64,000 bases of DNA from Anaerolineales bacterium (GTDB taxonomy: Bacteria > Chloroflexota > Anaerolineae > Anaerolineales > UBA4823): positions 1 through 64,000 of the forward strand of contig PQAL01000001.1 of NCBI GenBank assembly GCA_003105035.1, written 5' to 3'. Of the stretch, positions 9,701 through 17,567 are shown one piece after another (position 1 is the stretch's first letter; every line of letters begins with the position of its first letter). The position numbers and the translations under genes are program-made. The notes under the pieces are model-generated. The model saw only the letters and a program-made list of their open reading frames with translations. It was not told the DNA's origin and did no database searches.

Positions 9701-12700
9701 CGTATTTTTCTACCTCTTGCTGCATATTAGCGTTGATCACCAGGGTCTCGCCGGTGCTAAGAATATGGGCAGCAAAACCTTTGTCACTTAGTGGCTGCGG
9801 CTCAACCATCACTCTGCGGTTTTTTTCATACAGGTAAGGCAAGTATATTAATTTGGCTGCTGGGTCAAAAATGCGGATTTCTAGGTTATCGCTCTGAAAG
9901 ATCTCGCGAATCTTATCCCCCACCGCATCGTAGATGCCTTGGATATTCAGCTCTGCCGCCAGGGCAGCTTGCACGCTGTTGATGATGGCCAGTTCAGCAT
10001 TACGCTGCTCGGTTTCTTTTAGCAGGCGTTGGATCTCGTCAAATAAACGGGCATTTTCCAAAGCAGCGCCCAGGCTGGCAGCAATGGTAGTTAACAGGCG
10101 GATATCCGATTCGTCATAGGCATTTTCGCGCTGGTAGTTTTCGAGCTGAACAACACCTATCATCCGGTCACTGCTGATGATGGGAACCATTACACCAGAC
10201 TTGCTGATGTCAGTGCCTGGAAGCGATCCTCCGGTTAAGGCATCACCTTCTTCGACTGTATTCCAGACAACAGGCTGTCTCGTTTGGCTTATCTTCTCAA
10301 ATCCGCTTCCGGGAATCGGTGCGCTTGGAGGAATGGTCAGGCGCTGACCATTCTCATATGAATACATGTAATGGACAAGGTTGGTCTTTTCGTCGTACCA
10401 ACGGATACCCAGATCGGGCGTTTTAAAGACCTCCCGCAGCTTATCACCCACCAGGTCAACGATCGCCTGGAAATCCAGCTCAGCAGCCAATCCCTGCTGA
10501 ATGGAGTTGATGATCTGCAGCTCTGCCACCCGTTCCTGCTCAGCCTGGAATTGACGAGCGTTAGCAATGGCTACACCCATAGAGGATGCCAATGTGGAGA
10601 GTAGGCTGACATGGCTTTTTTGAAATGCATACTCCTTATAGCTCTGCACACTTACCACACCAATGACCTGATCGCCGATAATAATGGGCACACCAAGGTA
10701 AGAGAGAGTCTCACCACCGCCACCAGTAGCATCCTTTACCAGGATCCCACCGTATTGCTCTTCTTCTTCCAAGTTCGATAAAAGTAAGGGCTCACGCTTG
10801 TGGATCACGCCGGCGGTTAAGCCTTTTTCCAATGCGAAGGGCGGAGGGGGGACTGCGTAACCCTTGTCATAGTAATACGGCGTGCTGATCAGGTTCGTTT
10901 TTGGGTCGTAAAAGTGAATGGAGGTAACTTCGGCCTTAAAGGTATCGCGAACCTGATCGCCAACGATCTTGATGATCGCATCCATGTCCAGCTGCTTGGA
11001 CAACGCCTCGCCAACCTTGTTCAGGATAGCCAGCTCGGCATTACGCTGTTCGGTTTCCTTTAACAACCGCTGGGTTTCATCAAATAAACGAGCATTTTCG
11101 AGTGCAGTCCCAAGTGTGGCGGCGATGGTGGTCAGTAAACGTAACTCGGATTCACCGTAAGCATATTCGCGCTCGAAGTTCTCATCGTGGATAACCCCCA
11201 AAAATCTATCACTGCTGATAATGGGGACATCGACCACTGATTTACTTTGATCTGTACCTGGAACAATCGACGTACCCATGGCCAGCATCTCATTTACGGT
11301 GTTATACACCACGGGCTGGCGTAAAGTGGCTATTTGTACGAACGGACTGTTAGGCGTGGGAGAACTGGGGGGTATGGTCAGGCGGGCCCCATGTTCCTTT
11401 TCATACAGATAATGGACCAGATTTGTTCTTTCATCATACCAGCGGATGCCAATGTTTTCCGATTGTAATACCTCACTTAATTTATCACCCACCAGGTCGA
11501 CAATCGCCTGGAAATCCAACTCGGCCGCCAGGCCTTGCTGGATGGAGTTAATGATCTGCAGCTCATTAACGCGCTCTTGTTCAGCCTTGAACAGACGTTG
11601 GGTCTCATTGAATAGGCGGGCATTCTCCAGGGCAGTACCCAATGAAGCGGCAATTGTGGTCAGTAAACGCTGTTCTGATTCCTTGAAAGCATATTCATGC
11701 TCATAATCGCTAACAGTTATAAAACCGATCACCCGGTCACTGCTGATGATCGGTATGGCTATCGCCGATTTTTCATAATCGGTTCCTTCGATATGTGCAG
11801 TAATTCCCTCAAAGTCTGACGCAGTATTGGCGATCATTAAATTGCGAGTGCCACGAAGCTGTTCAAAAACACCACCTGGAACAGGTTCTCTGGTAGGGAG
11901 AAATAAACGCTTGCCATGCTCATAGCTGTAAAGGTAATGGATCAAATTGGCCTTCTCATCGTACCAGGCAATGCCAAGCTCATCCGTATGCAAGACTTCG
12001 CGCAGCTTATCGCCAACCAGGTCAACGATAGCCTGGAAATCCATCTCCTTGGCCAGCCCCTGTTGAATGGAGTTGATGATCTGCAACTCAGCTACACGCT
12101 CTTGCTCAGCCTTAACCAATCGCTGGGTCTCGTTGAACAGGCGCGCATTTTCGAGAGCAGTACCTAGAGAGGCCGCAATCGTGCTAAGCAGGCGGATTTC
12201 TGCATCACCAAAGGCATGCTCGCGTTCAAAATTTTCAACCGTAATATCGCCCAGGAAGCGGTCAGAGCCAATAATGGGGATAGACACAAAAGAGAGACTG
12301 TGATCCGTTCCTGGCAGGGTTAATGATTTTGCTAACTCTTCTGCTTCAATCACATAGGGTTGGCGCGTCTTCATTAGGGTTTCGTAAATCCCACCCTTAA
12401 GAGGCGTAGATGGCAAAGCAAAAATACGCTTACCGTGCTCGTATTGGTAGAGATAATTCGCCAGGTTAGCCTTCTTGTCATACCAGGAAATCCCCAGGTC
12501 ACCGATATTGAACACCTCGCGCAGCTTGTCGCCCACCAGGTCAACGATGGTCTGAAAGTCCAGCTCAGCTGCCAGCCCCTGTTGAATTGAGTTGATGATT
12601 TGCAACTCAGCGATTCGGTCCTGTTCTGCCTTCACCAGGCGTTGAGTCTCGTCGAACAGGCGGGCATTCTCAAGGGCAGTGCCTAAAGAAGCCGCGATCG

Positions 12701-15700
12701 TGGTTAGTAGACGGATCTCTCCTTCACCAAAAGCATTCTCGTGGTCAAAATCTTCGAGATGAATAGCGCCGAGAAATCTATCGCTGCTGATAATGGGGAT
12801 GTAAACCGCTGATAAGCTTCTGTCTGTCCCTGGTATAAGGGGATAGTCCTCCATTTCAGCCAGGCCCATCACATATGGCTGGCGGCTGGTCATCAAATGC
12901 TCGTAGATACCGCCTGAAATCGGAGGAGATGGCGGCGTATGTAAGCGTTGACCGTGTTCGTATATATAAATGTAGTGAACGAGATTTGCCTGTTCCTCCC
13001 ACCAGGTAATCCCCAAATCGCCTGTCTTAAATACTTCGCACAGCTTATCGCCAACCAGGTCAACGATGGCCTGGAAATCCATTTCCTTGGCCAACCCCTG
13101 TTGGATGGAGTTGATGATCTCCAGCTCAGCCACGCGGTCTTGCTCTGCTTTGACCAGTCGCTGGGTCTCGTCGAACAAGCGGGCGTTCTCCAATGCCACA
13201 CTCAAGCTATTTGCCACTGTTTCCAGGAGGTGCATATCCGCTTCACTAAATGCATCTTCGCGGTCCACATTCTGCAAGCTGATAGAACCTGAGATATTTC
13301 CATGCAGCTTGAATGGAACACTTAGTACACTTTGAGGCATTTCACCCGCAGGCACCACGAAATCGGGGTCGATCTCCCGAATCCCTTCTTCAACATTCTT
13401 ATTGGCTAAAAGAGGTTGGCCCTGATTTATGAAATGAGACCAGATACGAGGGATGGGCATGGGATCAAAAGAGAACCTTTCTCCTCGCTCAATGGTGTAA
13501 TGACGGTACATCAGGTTTTTCTCAAGGTCAAATGTAGCCAGTACCACTGTATTGGCGTCAAAGATCTCTTTGATTTTTTCACCAACCAGCTCATAAATTT
13601 CTTGAATATCTAATTTTGATGCCAACCCCGCCTGTACACTGTTGATCACTGCCAGCTCAGCGTTGCGCTGTTCCAGGTTCGAATTCGAAAGTTTCAGTTC
13701 CACAGTACGATCAGTCACCTTCCGCTCGAGGGTAGCAGACCAGTGCGCATTTTCCAATGCTACCGCGGCTTGATTGGTCAATACGCCCAGCAAACTCAAA
13801 TCTTCTGGGTCAAAGCGGCCAAAACATCCACGTAGATCACAATAAATCACACCTACCAGCTTACCCTGGCTGAGCAAAGGCGCAGAAAGAATGCTTCGCT
13901 GAGTAAGAAGGTCGGCTTCAGGGTTTATCAGGCGAATAAATCCCTGCCGGGTATGGACGACCTCTTTCAGATGCAGATCAATTTCAGCAATAAAAGCTAC
14001 TGGGTCAGGGGTGGCCAGAACTTTCCCTGCAATGCTTGGAAATGCCGGGCGCGGGAGGATCGTTTTTACTTCGCGGTAATTACCTTCGTCATCTAAAAGC
14101 ACCAGGGCGATCCGTTCAGCCCCGCTAAGTTCATCCACCGCTTCTAGAATCTCTTGAGGCAGCAGTGAAAGATCGCGTTGAGCATTGAGGTTAACTCCCA
14201 TTTTCAAGAGCCGTTTGAATACCTCATCTAACCGGCCGGGTTTCTGTACCTTAGAAGTAAAGACTGCCAGATCTTTTTCAATTATTGCATGCTCAGGCGC
14301 ATGTTTGAGCCATTCGAGGATGAGCAAACGCCGGAAAACATCACGGTGTAAGTAACCTCTTCGTAATCCTGCGTCCGTAAAGTTTTCTAACGCGAGTAAT
14401 AGCCCCTTCCAGCCTAATTGCAACGCAGACCAGGCTTGTTTAGAAATTTTCTTGCGCGGATTTTCAGCTTTGGTCAGAGGTAAATGGGCACGGTAACACC
14501 ACCAGGCAAGCTCGACTGGAGAAACATCGGTGACACCCTGGCTAATAATTTCATCCAGGATTCTCTCCGCTTGCCGGGCAAATTTTCCCGCTGATGAACG
14601 ATCGCTTTTTATTACATTTATTGCAGCTTTGTACGCAAGGTAGTTCGATCTTAAGGCAGGGCTTGGCTGAAATGGGACCTGTTCAGCAGCGCTTAATGCT
14701 TCATCTGCTTTTTCTGGACGTCCAGAAAATACATAGGTTGCCCCTAATAATAGGTTTATTATATACTCCATGAGAACATAATGAACCTGATGCGCGTTGT
14801 TGAGACCTTTCTGCAAATAATCAACCGACATATTAAAATCACCCAGCAGGCTATACGTGAGGCCGAGGTTTTGGTAATCAAAGATTAACATAGAAGTCTG
14901 GTTGGAAGCGAGACTGATTTGCATGGCACGAAGTGAAAGATCAATCGCCCTCTTATAAAGACCAACCTCATCCCACGACTGGCTGCTGTTCATAAAGACA
15001 ATAGCTTGATATGGCAGGTCGCCGGCATCGGTAAACGCTTCAAGTGCTTCTTCCCACAAGGATCGCCGAAGGGTTTGATCCGTTGTCGAAATTGCCAGTG
15101 CATTCAATGCAATACCTTCCCAGTCGCGATCGCCAGTACTCCTGGCAATTTCTAAGCCCATTTTTGTTTCAATATAAAGTTCCTCATATTTACCGGTGGC
15201 ACTCAGATATAATCCCGAAACAAAATAAGCTTTACACAATCTGAGTTTATCCTGCGAACGAATTAATTTCATGCCTTCATCCAGATAATTTTTCGCCGCA
15301 GCATACTCGCCCAGCTCTACCTGCATCATCGCTAGAGATAGTAATGCATCCGCTTTTAAGCCTGGCTGACCGCTCCGCATGGCAGCCACCAGGGTAGCTT
15401 GCCCTAGCTGCAGACCGCGTTGCAAATCTCCCAATTGGCGCAGTAAAGTGATCAGCTCTGCATAAGCGCTGACGAAGGTCGCATCATCTCCCCGCTTTTC
15501 AGCTGCTTCTGCCAGACCAGTCAGGCATTCGTCGGCCACCTTCGAGTGACCTAACATCTTGTGACAGTGGGCGAGGGATAAATTCATCTCAGCATTGGCA
15601 TCCCAGGGCACGTTTGCCTTCGCCAGTGCCTGGGTATATAAATCGATCGCCTTCTCATGGGTGGCGGCTTTGCGCGACCAATCTGCTGATTCCCGCAGGG

Positions 15701-15722
15701 ACTGCCAGGTAGGTTTCTTCAT
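3783..15722 (-). CDS. Giant hybrid histidine kinase: TPR, 16 GAF domains, PAS, HisKA, HATPase, two receivers
   Basis: One uninterrupted frame of 3979 residues (roughly 440 kDa) with no membrane segment. Order: TPR-like helical repeats (~1-450); a first GAF (~500-655) with a coiled coil; fifteen further GAF-type units of ~173-178 residues joined by near-identical ETQRLLKETEQRNAELAIIN-type linkers (~680-3300); a PAS domain (~3310-3430); HisKA with the SHEIRTP box at ~3470; HATPase_c with N box (LINLLGNSVKF), DTGIG and GGTGLGL boxes; a receiver with Asp in LAILDMQMPEMSG (~3759); and a second receiver with Asp in VILMDVQMPEMDG (~3905). All catalytic motifs look intact. It starts 24 bases after the stop of the MFS-CNB gene and is followed 18 bases later by Hpt. 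Ligands of the GAF domains cannot be read from the sequence. Confidence 0.95.
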   Translation of the reverse strand: MKKPTWQSLRESADWSRKAATHEKAIDLYTQALAKANVPWDANAEMNLSLAHCHKMLGHSKVADECLTGLAEAAEKRGDDATFVSAYAELITLLRQLGDLQRGLQLGQATLVAAMRSGQPGLKADALLSLAMMQVELGEYAAAKNYLDEGMKLIRSQDKLRLCKAYFVSGLYLSATGKYEELYIETKMGLEIARSTGDRDWEGIALNALAISTTDQTLRRSLWEEALEAFTDAGDLPYQAIVFMNSSQSWDEVGLYKRAIDLSLRAMQISLASNQTSMLIFDYQNLGLTYSLLGDFNMSVDYLQKGLNNAHQVHYVLMEYIINLLLGATYVFSGRPEKADEALSAAEQVPFQPSPALRSNYLAYKAAINVIKSDRSSAGKFARQAERILDEIISQGVTDVSPVELAWWCYRAHLPLTKAENPRKKISKQAWSALQLGWKGLLLALENFTDAGLRRGYLHRDVFRRLLILEWLKHAPEHAIIEKDLAVFTSKVQKPGRLDEVFKRLLKMGVNLNAQRDLSLLPQEILEAVDELSGAERIALVLLDDEGNYREVKTILPRPAFPSIAGKVLATPDPVAFIAEIDLHLKEVVHTRQGFIRLINPEADLLTQRSILSAPLLSQGKLVGVIYCDLRGCFGRFDPEDLSLLGVLTNQAAVALENAHWSATLERKVTDRTVELKLSNSNLEQRNAELAVINSVQAGLASKLDIQEIYELVGEKIKEIFDANTVVLATFDLEKNLMYRHYTIERGERFSFDPMPIPRIWSHFINQGQPLLANKNVEEGIREIDPDFVVPAGEMPQSVLSVPFKLHGNISGSISLQNVDREDAFSEADMHLLETVANSLSVALENARLFDETQRLVKAEQDRVAELEIINSIQQGLAKEMDFQAIVDLVGDKLCEVFKTGDLGITWWEEQANLVHYIYIYEHGQRLHTPPSPPISGGIYEHLMTSRQPYVMGLAEMEDYPLIPGTDRSLSAVYIPIISSDRFLGAIHLEDFDHENAFGEGEIRLLTTIAASLGTALENARLFDETQRLVKAEQDRIAELQIINSIQQGLAAELDFQTIVDLVGDKLREVFNIGDLGISWYDKKANLANYLYQYEHGKRIFALPSTPLKGGIYETLMKTRQPYVIEAEELAKSLTLPGTDHSLSFVSIPIIGSDRFLGDITVENFEREHAFGDAEIRLLSTIAASLGTALENARLFNETQRLVKAEQERVAELQIINSIQQGLAKEMDFQAIVDLVGDKLREVLHTDELGIAWYDEKANLIHYLYSYEHGKRLFLPTREPVPGGVFEQLRGTRNLMIANTASDFEGITAHIEGTDYEKSAIAIPIISSDRVIGFITVSDYEHEYAFKESEQRLLTTIAASLGTALENARLFNETQRLFKAEQERVNELQIINSIQQGLAAELDFQAIVDLVGDKLSEVLQSENIGIRWYDERTNLVHYLYEKEHGARLTIPPSSPTPNSPFVQIATLRQPVVYNTVNEMLAMGTSIVPGTDQSKSVVDVPIISSDRFLGVIHDENFEREYAYGESELRLLTTIAATLGTALENARLFDETQRLLKETEQRNAELAILNKVGEALSKQLDMDAIIKIVGDQVRDTFKAEVTSIHFYDPKTNLISTPYYYDKGYAVPPPPFALEKGLTAGVIHKREPLLLSNLEEEEQYGGILVKDATGGGGETLSYLGVPIIIGDQVIGVVSVQSYKEYAFQKSHVSLLSTLASSMGVAIANARQFQAEQERVAELQIINSIQQGLAAELDFQAIVDLVGDKLREVFKTPDLGIRWYDEKTNLVHYMYSYENGQRLTIPPSAPIPGSGFEKISQTRQPVVWNTVEEGDALTGGSLPGTDISKSGVMVPIISSDRMIGVVQLENYQRENAYDESDIRLLTTIAASLGAALENARLFDEIQRLLKETEQRNAELAIINSVQAALAAELNIQGIYDAVGDKIREIFQSDNLEIRIFDPAAKLIYLPYLYEKNRRVMVEPQPLSDKGFAAHILSTGETLVINANMQQEVEKYGSYVIAGTELDKSAVMVPLIVGDQVRGLINLSNFERENAFSESDVRLLQTLANSMSVALENARLFNETQRLLKETEQRNAELAIINSVQAALAAELNIQGIYDAVGDKIREIFQSGNLEIRVFNARTAMEEFPYIFEQGERVWVEPMPQIDTGVSAHVARTHEILVINENFAETTEKLGSYTIAGTQIQKSAVYVPLIVGDQVRGLVTLSNFERENAFSDSDVRLLHTLVNSMSVALENARLFNETQRLLKETEQRNAELAIINSVQAALAAELNIQGIYDSVGDKIRDIFQSDNLEIRIFDPRTNLEQFPYLYENGERIEQQPLQRIDTGIAAHVTRTREILVINENTAQEAEKYGSYLVPGTNSPKSVVYVPLIVGDQVRGLVGLSDFTREHAFTESDVRLLQTLVNSMNVALENARLFNETQRLLEETSQRANELSIINSVSQAMSSQLQVEAIIRTVGDQVRDTLHSEVVNIYLYDTDSNMIHIPYSYDRKYVTSASFPYGSGLTSKVIDSKQPMILGSFEEIVGDEAILSPNSPGDELMPQSYLGVPIVVGENAIGAIDVQSYTRFVYNESHVRLLSTLASSMGVALENARLFAETQRLLKETEQRNAELAIINKTQVALASKLDLQVMIDLFGDEIMRSFPPEPGKEHNYSVFIALYDKQTNFIQFPYLVDGEGSRFAEPPAELGPGLTSEVIRTGKPLVLKTLDDQIAHGAVAFTDDRVDMGSQSWLGVPIWSGDRVIGVLSLQDQRPGLFTLSDVRLLSTMAASLGVALENARLFEETRRLLAETEQRNRELAIISRIGQALAGQLDPQGIYELVGAELQQVFDAQMVGIITYDRQENMAYWRYSVEKGIRQNVPPHIPGGFSGHILRTREPLLITQDVEERAREFGSTVLAGELPKCYLGVPLIAGGEVTGVITLQDIDRECAFNENDLRLISTLALSMGVALENARLYQETQHHAVEMAALAEIGSDIASTHEMEPVLERLAAKTRELMQVRDIALYLIQPDGHTLKPIVSQGKYAKETLDMVVPLGQGITGNIAQTGVAEILNDPEHDPRTINIPGTPSYDEEPEVFMVAPLISRGKVMGVMSVYRDRDQGTFTQLELDFLVSLARQAAIAIESARLYTETERRATEMAALAEVSREISATLELQTVLERIASQARELLAAGNSAVYLLQPDGKTLKAIAAEGDIASEVLADEVQLGDGIIGCIVNSGVAEWVDDTALDARAVNIPGTEDILEGEKLLVAPLLTQERAIGALAVWREPDAPRFNQAELNFSIGLAQQAVVAIQNARLFEAAQDSQRRMADIIDFLPDATFVVDREGRVIAWNLAIEVLTHVNAADILGKANYEYSLPFYGERRPLLIDTVLLPDEEIKRDYAHIRQIDGVLMDETVVTYLTGEPVYLNATASALRTTRGEVVGAIETIRDVTEQKLAEKELHQAKVEAEAANQAKSAFLAMMSHEIRTPMNAIIGMSGLLMDTPLNSEQREFAETIRSSGDSLLTIINDILDFSKIEAGKMSLEEVPFDLRECIEASLDLIKVKASEKGLELAYQIDPGVPQAIIGDVTRLRQVLINLLGNSVKFTEQGEIVLTVGKGEQPNSLHFSVRDTGIGILPERIGMLFKAFTQADASTSRRYGGTGLGLALSNRIVELMNGKMWVESVGIHGKGSTFHFIIFAKPAPDWKGRPHMEGEHPQLRGRRLLVVDDNATNRRILQLQTQTWGMLPLVCETPAEALGLLRKREKFDLAILDMQMPEMSGLELASEIRKLETSLPGSIRMPLVLSTSLGGREEAREATEFAAILLKPIRQSALFDMLITLFAGKAGEVAKPAAERLALDPEMASRHPLRILLAEDNVVNQKLALRLLSQMGYRADVAANGLEVLQAVKRQPYDVILMDVQMPEMDGLEATRHLCANVPAIKRPRIIAMTANAMQGDREMCLEAGMNDYLSKPIRVDELVHALNLAKPLSAE
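8400..9990 (-). repeat. Intragenic tandem repeat, 534-bp period (GAF units 9-11)
   Basis: The same linker segment (protein NSVQAALAAELNIQGIYD) recurs with anchors at 8869, 9403 and 9937, exactly 534 bp (178 codons) apart. The GAF units between share long identical stretches. This marks recent in-frame duplication within the giant kinase gene. Confidence 0.85.
11090..13120 (-). repeat. Intragenic tandem repeat, 519/525-bp period (GAF units 3-6)
   Basis: The linker encoding NSIQQGLA[AK]E[LM]DFQ recurs with anchors at 13099, 12580, 12061 and 11536: spacings 519, 519 and 525 bp. A further copy at 10495 is separated by one unit of a different subtype (GAF 7). These form a second, older-looking repeat family distinct from the 534-bp one. 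Confidence 0.85.
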
Positions 15723-15746
15723 AAACTCATTCCTTCAAACACTGGT

Positions 15747-17567
15747 TTAACTTGCTATGATTTCTGCCTGTTTTAGGTCTACCGGTTCCTGCTGTAGCTC
15801 ACGCGCGTCCTGAGGTGAGATGCCTACCGTACGCGGCAGCTCGTGGATGCTTGTGCGGGCGAGGCGTTCCGACATGCGGGAAAGCACCAACCGGCTGAAA
15901 TCCGCTTGAGCCATCATCACCCGCAATATTGAAGCTGGTACCTCCAAGCAGAGGGAGGTTTCTTCTACTACCACATCCGCAGTGCGCGCAGCCCCGGTGA
16001 GGGCCGCGATCTCACCAAAATAATCTCCGGGAGTCATACTGGATAGTGAGTGGTATTCACCGCTTTCACTTGCGATTCCAGCTACAGCCTTACCTTTCAA
16101 GACAAAATATGCCTGGTCACCCACCTCGCCAGCACTCATCATCCGGGTGCCAGCTTCTACTTCTAATACCGAACCCTGGGTGATGATTCGCTCGCGGTCT
16201 GCTCGTGATAATCCTCCCAGCGAGGGAATCAGGCCAACCAGCAAGTCGACATCTGAAGGCAGCACGGCCCGCCTTACCCCAAGTGGGGCAGCAGCCGGTG
16301 CACTGCGAAGTAGCTGTAGGGCCTTACGCCACTCGGCAGCTGGCTGACCAATACCTGGCAGCACCAGTGCCCAAATACCACAAGCCAAGGTGATAAACGC
16401 GCCAACGAGGTACAGCACACGTACATCGATGATATCAGCCAACCCCGAAGCAGCCATGCCGATCAGGAAGAAAGCGTTGGAGGAGACGAAGAAGGCACTG
16501 GCCACCCGCCCGCGCATCTCGGCTGCTGTGTTACGCTGGACCAACACTCGCCTGGCAATGGAATAGGGTGCATTCATAAAACCAGAGATCATCTGCACAG
16601 CAATCGCCAGTGCAACAGAGTGCAAAAATGAATAGACCAAAGCTGCCATCCCCATCCCAAACAACCCCACCACCATCCACTGGCCTTCACGCCAGCGACT
16701 AAAGTAGCCAACCATCAACAGGCTGGCGATAACAAACCCGACTGAGGTGAGTCCTTCCTGGATGCCATATTCAAAAGTGGTGGCACCTAATGCGCGTTCA
16801 GCGAATGGCAACAACAACGAATTAGCCAGGCCAAAACTCACCGCGATGGGGATGGCCAGCAGGAATATCGACCGCAAAGCAGGGTTTTTTGTCAGATAAG
16901 TGACGCCTGTCTTAAGGTTGGCAAACACCACTTTTACCGAAGTCTCATCCAAAATCTCCAGCTTGCGCACGCGTAAGAATAATATGCATCCTGCAGAGAT
17001 CAGAAAAGATATGGCATCAATATAAAAAGCAATGGCTATGTCATATCTTGCAATCAAACCTGCAGCAGCAAAACCTACTGCAGTGGAGCCGAAAGTACTA
17101 ATGGCCATGAGTGAATTGGCCGCGGCCAGCTCATCATCAGGCGCTACTTCGGGCAGCACACTCTCATATGCCGGGTCAAAGAACTGCCCAACCGTGCTTG
17201 TCAGGATCACGATCACATACAGCCAGACAATGCTGTAAGGTACCAGGAAGGGGATCAGGAAAACCAACACGGCCCTGAGCAGGTCAGCAATAATCATGAT
17301 CTTTCGCCGGTCATAGCGATCCACGAATACCCCGGCGATCAACCCGACCAGCAGGCTGGGAGCAGCCGTAGCCATCAACATCAGCCCTACGCTCAGGGCG
17401 GACCCATTGGTTTGCTGGTATACCAGGATTGAAGCTGCCAGCGAGGTAAGGGCACTGCCAATGGTGGACACCAGCTGCCCGGTCCACATCAGTGTAAAAT
17501 TTTTGTGACGAAAGACGATAAATGGCGATTTTGGCTTGCCGGTGAGCGATGCGGTATCCGTGCTCAT
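15747..17567 (-). CDS. MFS transporter fused to a cyclic-nucleotide-binding domain
   Basis: Residues ~15-420 form a 12-helix major-facilitator transporter of the MFS_3/enterobactin-exporter type, with a loop motif GVFVDRYDRRKIM after helix 2. Residues ~455-575 form a soluble CNB domain, followed by a short tail. The CNB cassette FGEIAALTGAARTADVV keeps both Glu and Arg expected for cAMP binding. The substrate is unknown. The fusion suggests transport is gated by the cyclic nucleotide made by the cyclase in the same operon (inference). The ATG overlaps the end of the peptidase gene by four bases (ATGA), and 24 bases separate its stop from the kinase start. Confidence 0.92.
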   Translation of the reverse strand: MSTDTASLTGKPKSPFIVFRHKNFTLMWTGQLVSTIGSALTSLAASILVYQQTNGSALSVGLMLMATAAPSLLVGLIAGVFVDRYDRRKIMIIADLLRAVLVFLIPFLVPYSIVWLYVIVILTSTVGQFFDPAYESVLPEVAPDDELAAANSLMAISTFGSTAVGFAAAGLIARYDIAIAFYIDAISFLISAGCILFLRVRKLEILDETSVKVVFANLKTGVTYLTKNPALRSIFLLAIPIAVSFGLANSLLLPFAERALGATTFEYGIQEGLTSVGFVIASLLMVGYFSRWREGQWMVVGLFGMGMAALVYSFLHSVALAIAVQMISGFMNAPYSIARRVLVQRNTAAEMRGRVASAFFVSSNAFFLIGMAASGLADIIDVRVLYLVGAFITLACGIWALVLPGIGQPAAEWRKALQLLRSAPAAAPLGVRRAVLPSDVDLLVGLIPSLGGLSRADRERIITQGSVLEVEAGTRMMSAGEVGDQAYFVLKGKAVAGIASESGEYHSLSSMTPGDYFGEIAALTGAARTADVVVEETSLCLEVPASILRVMMAQADFSRLVLSRMSERLARTSIHELPRTVGISPQDARELQQEPVDLKQAEIIAS

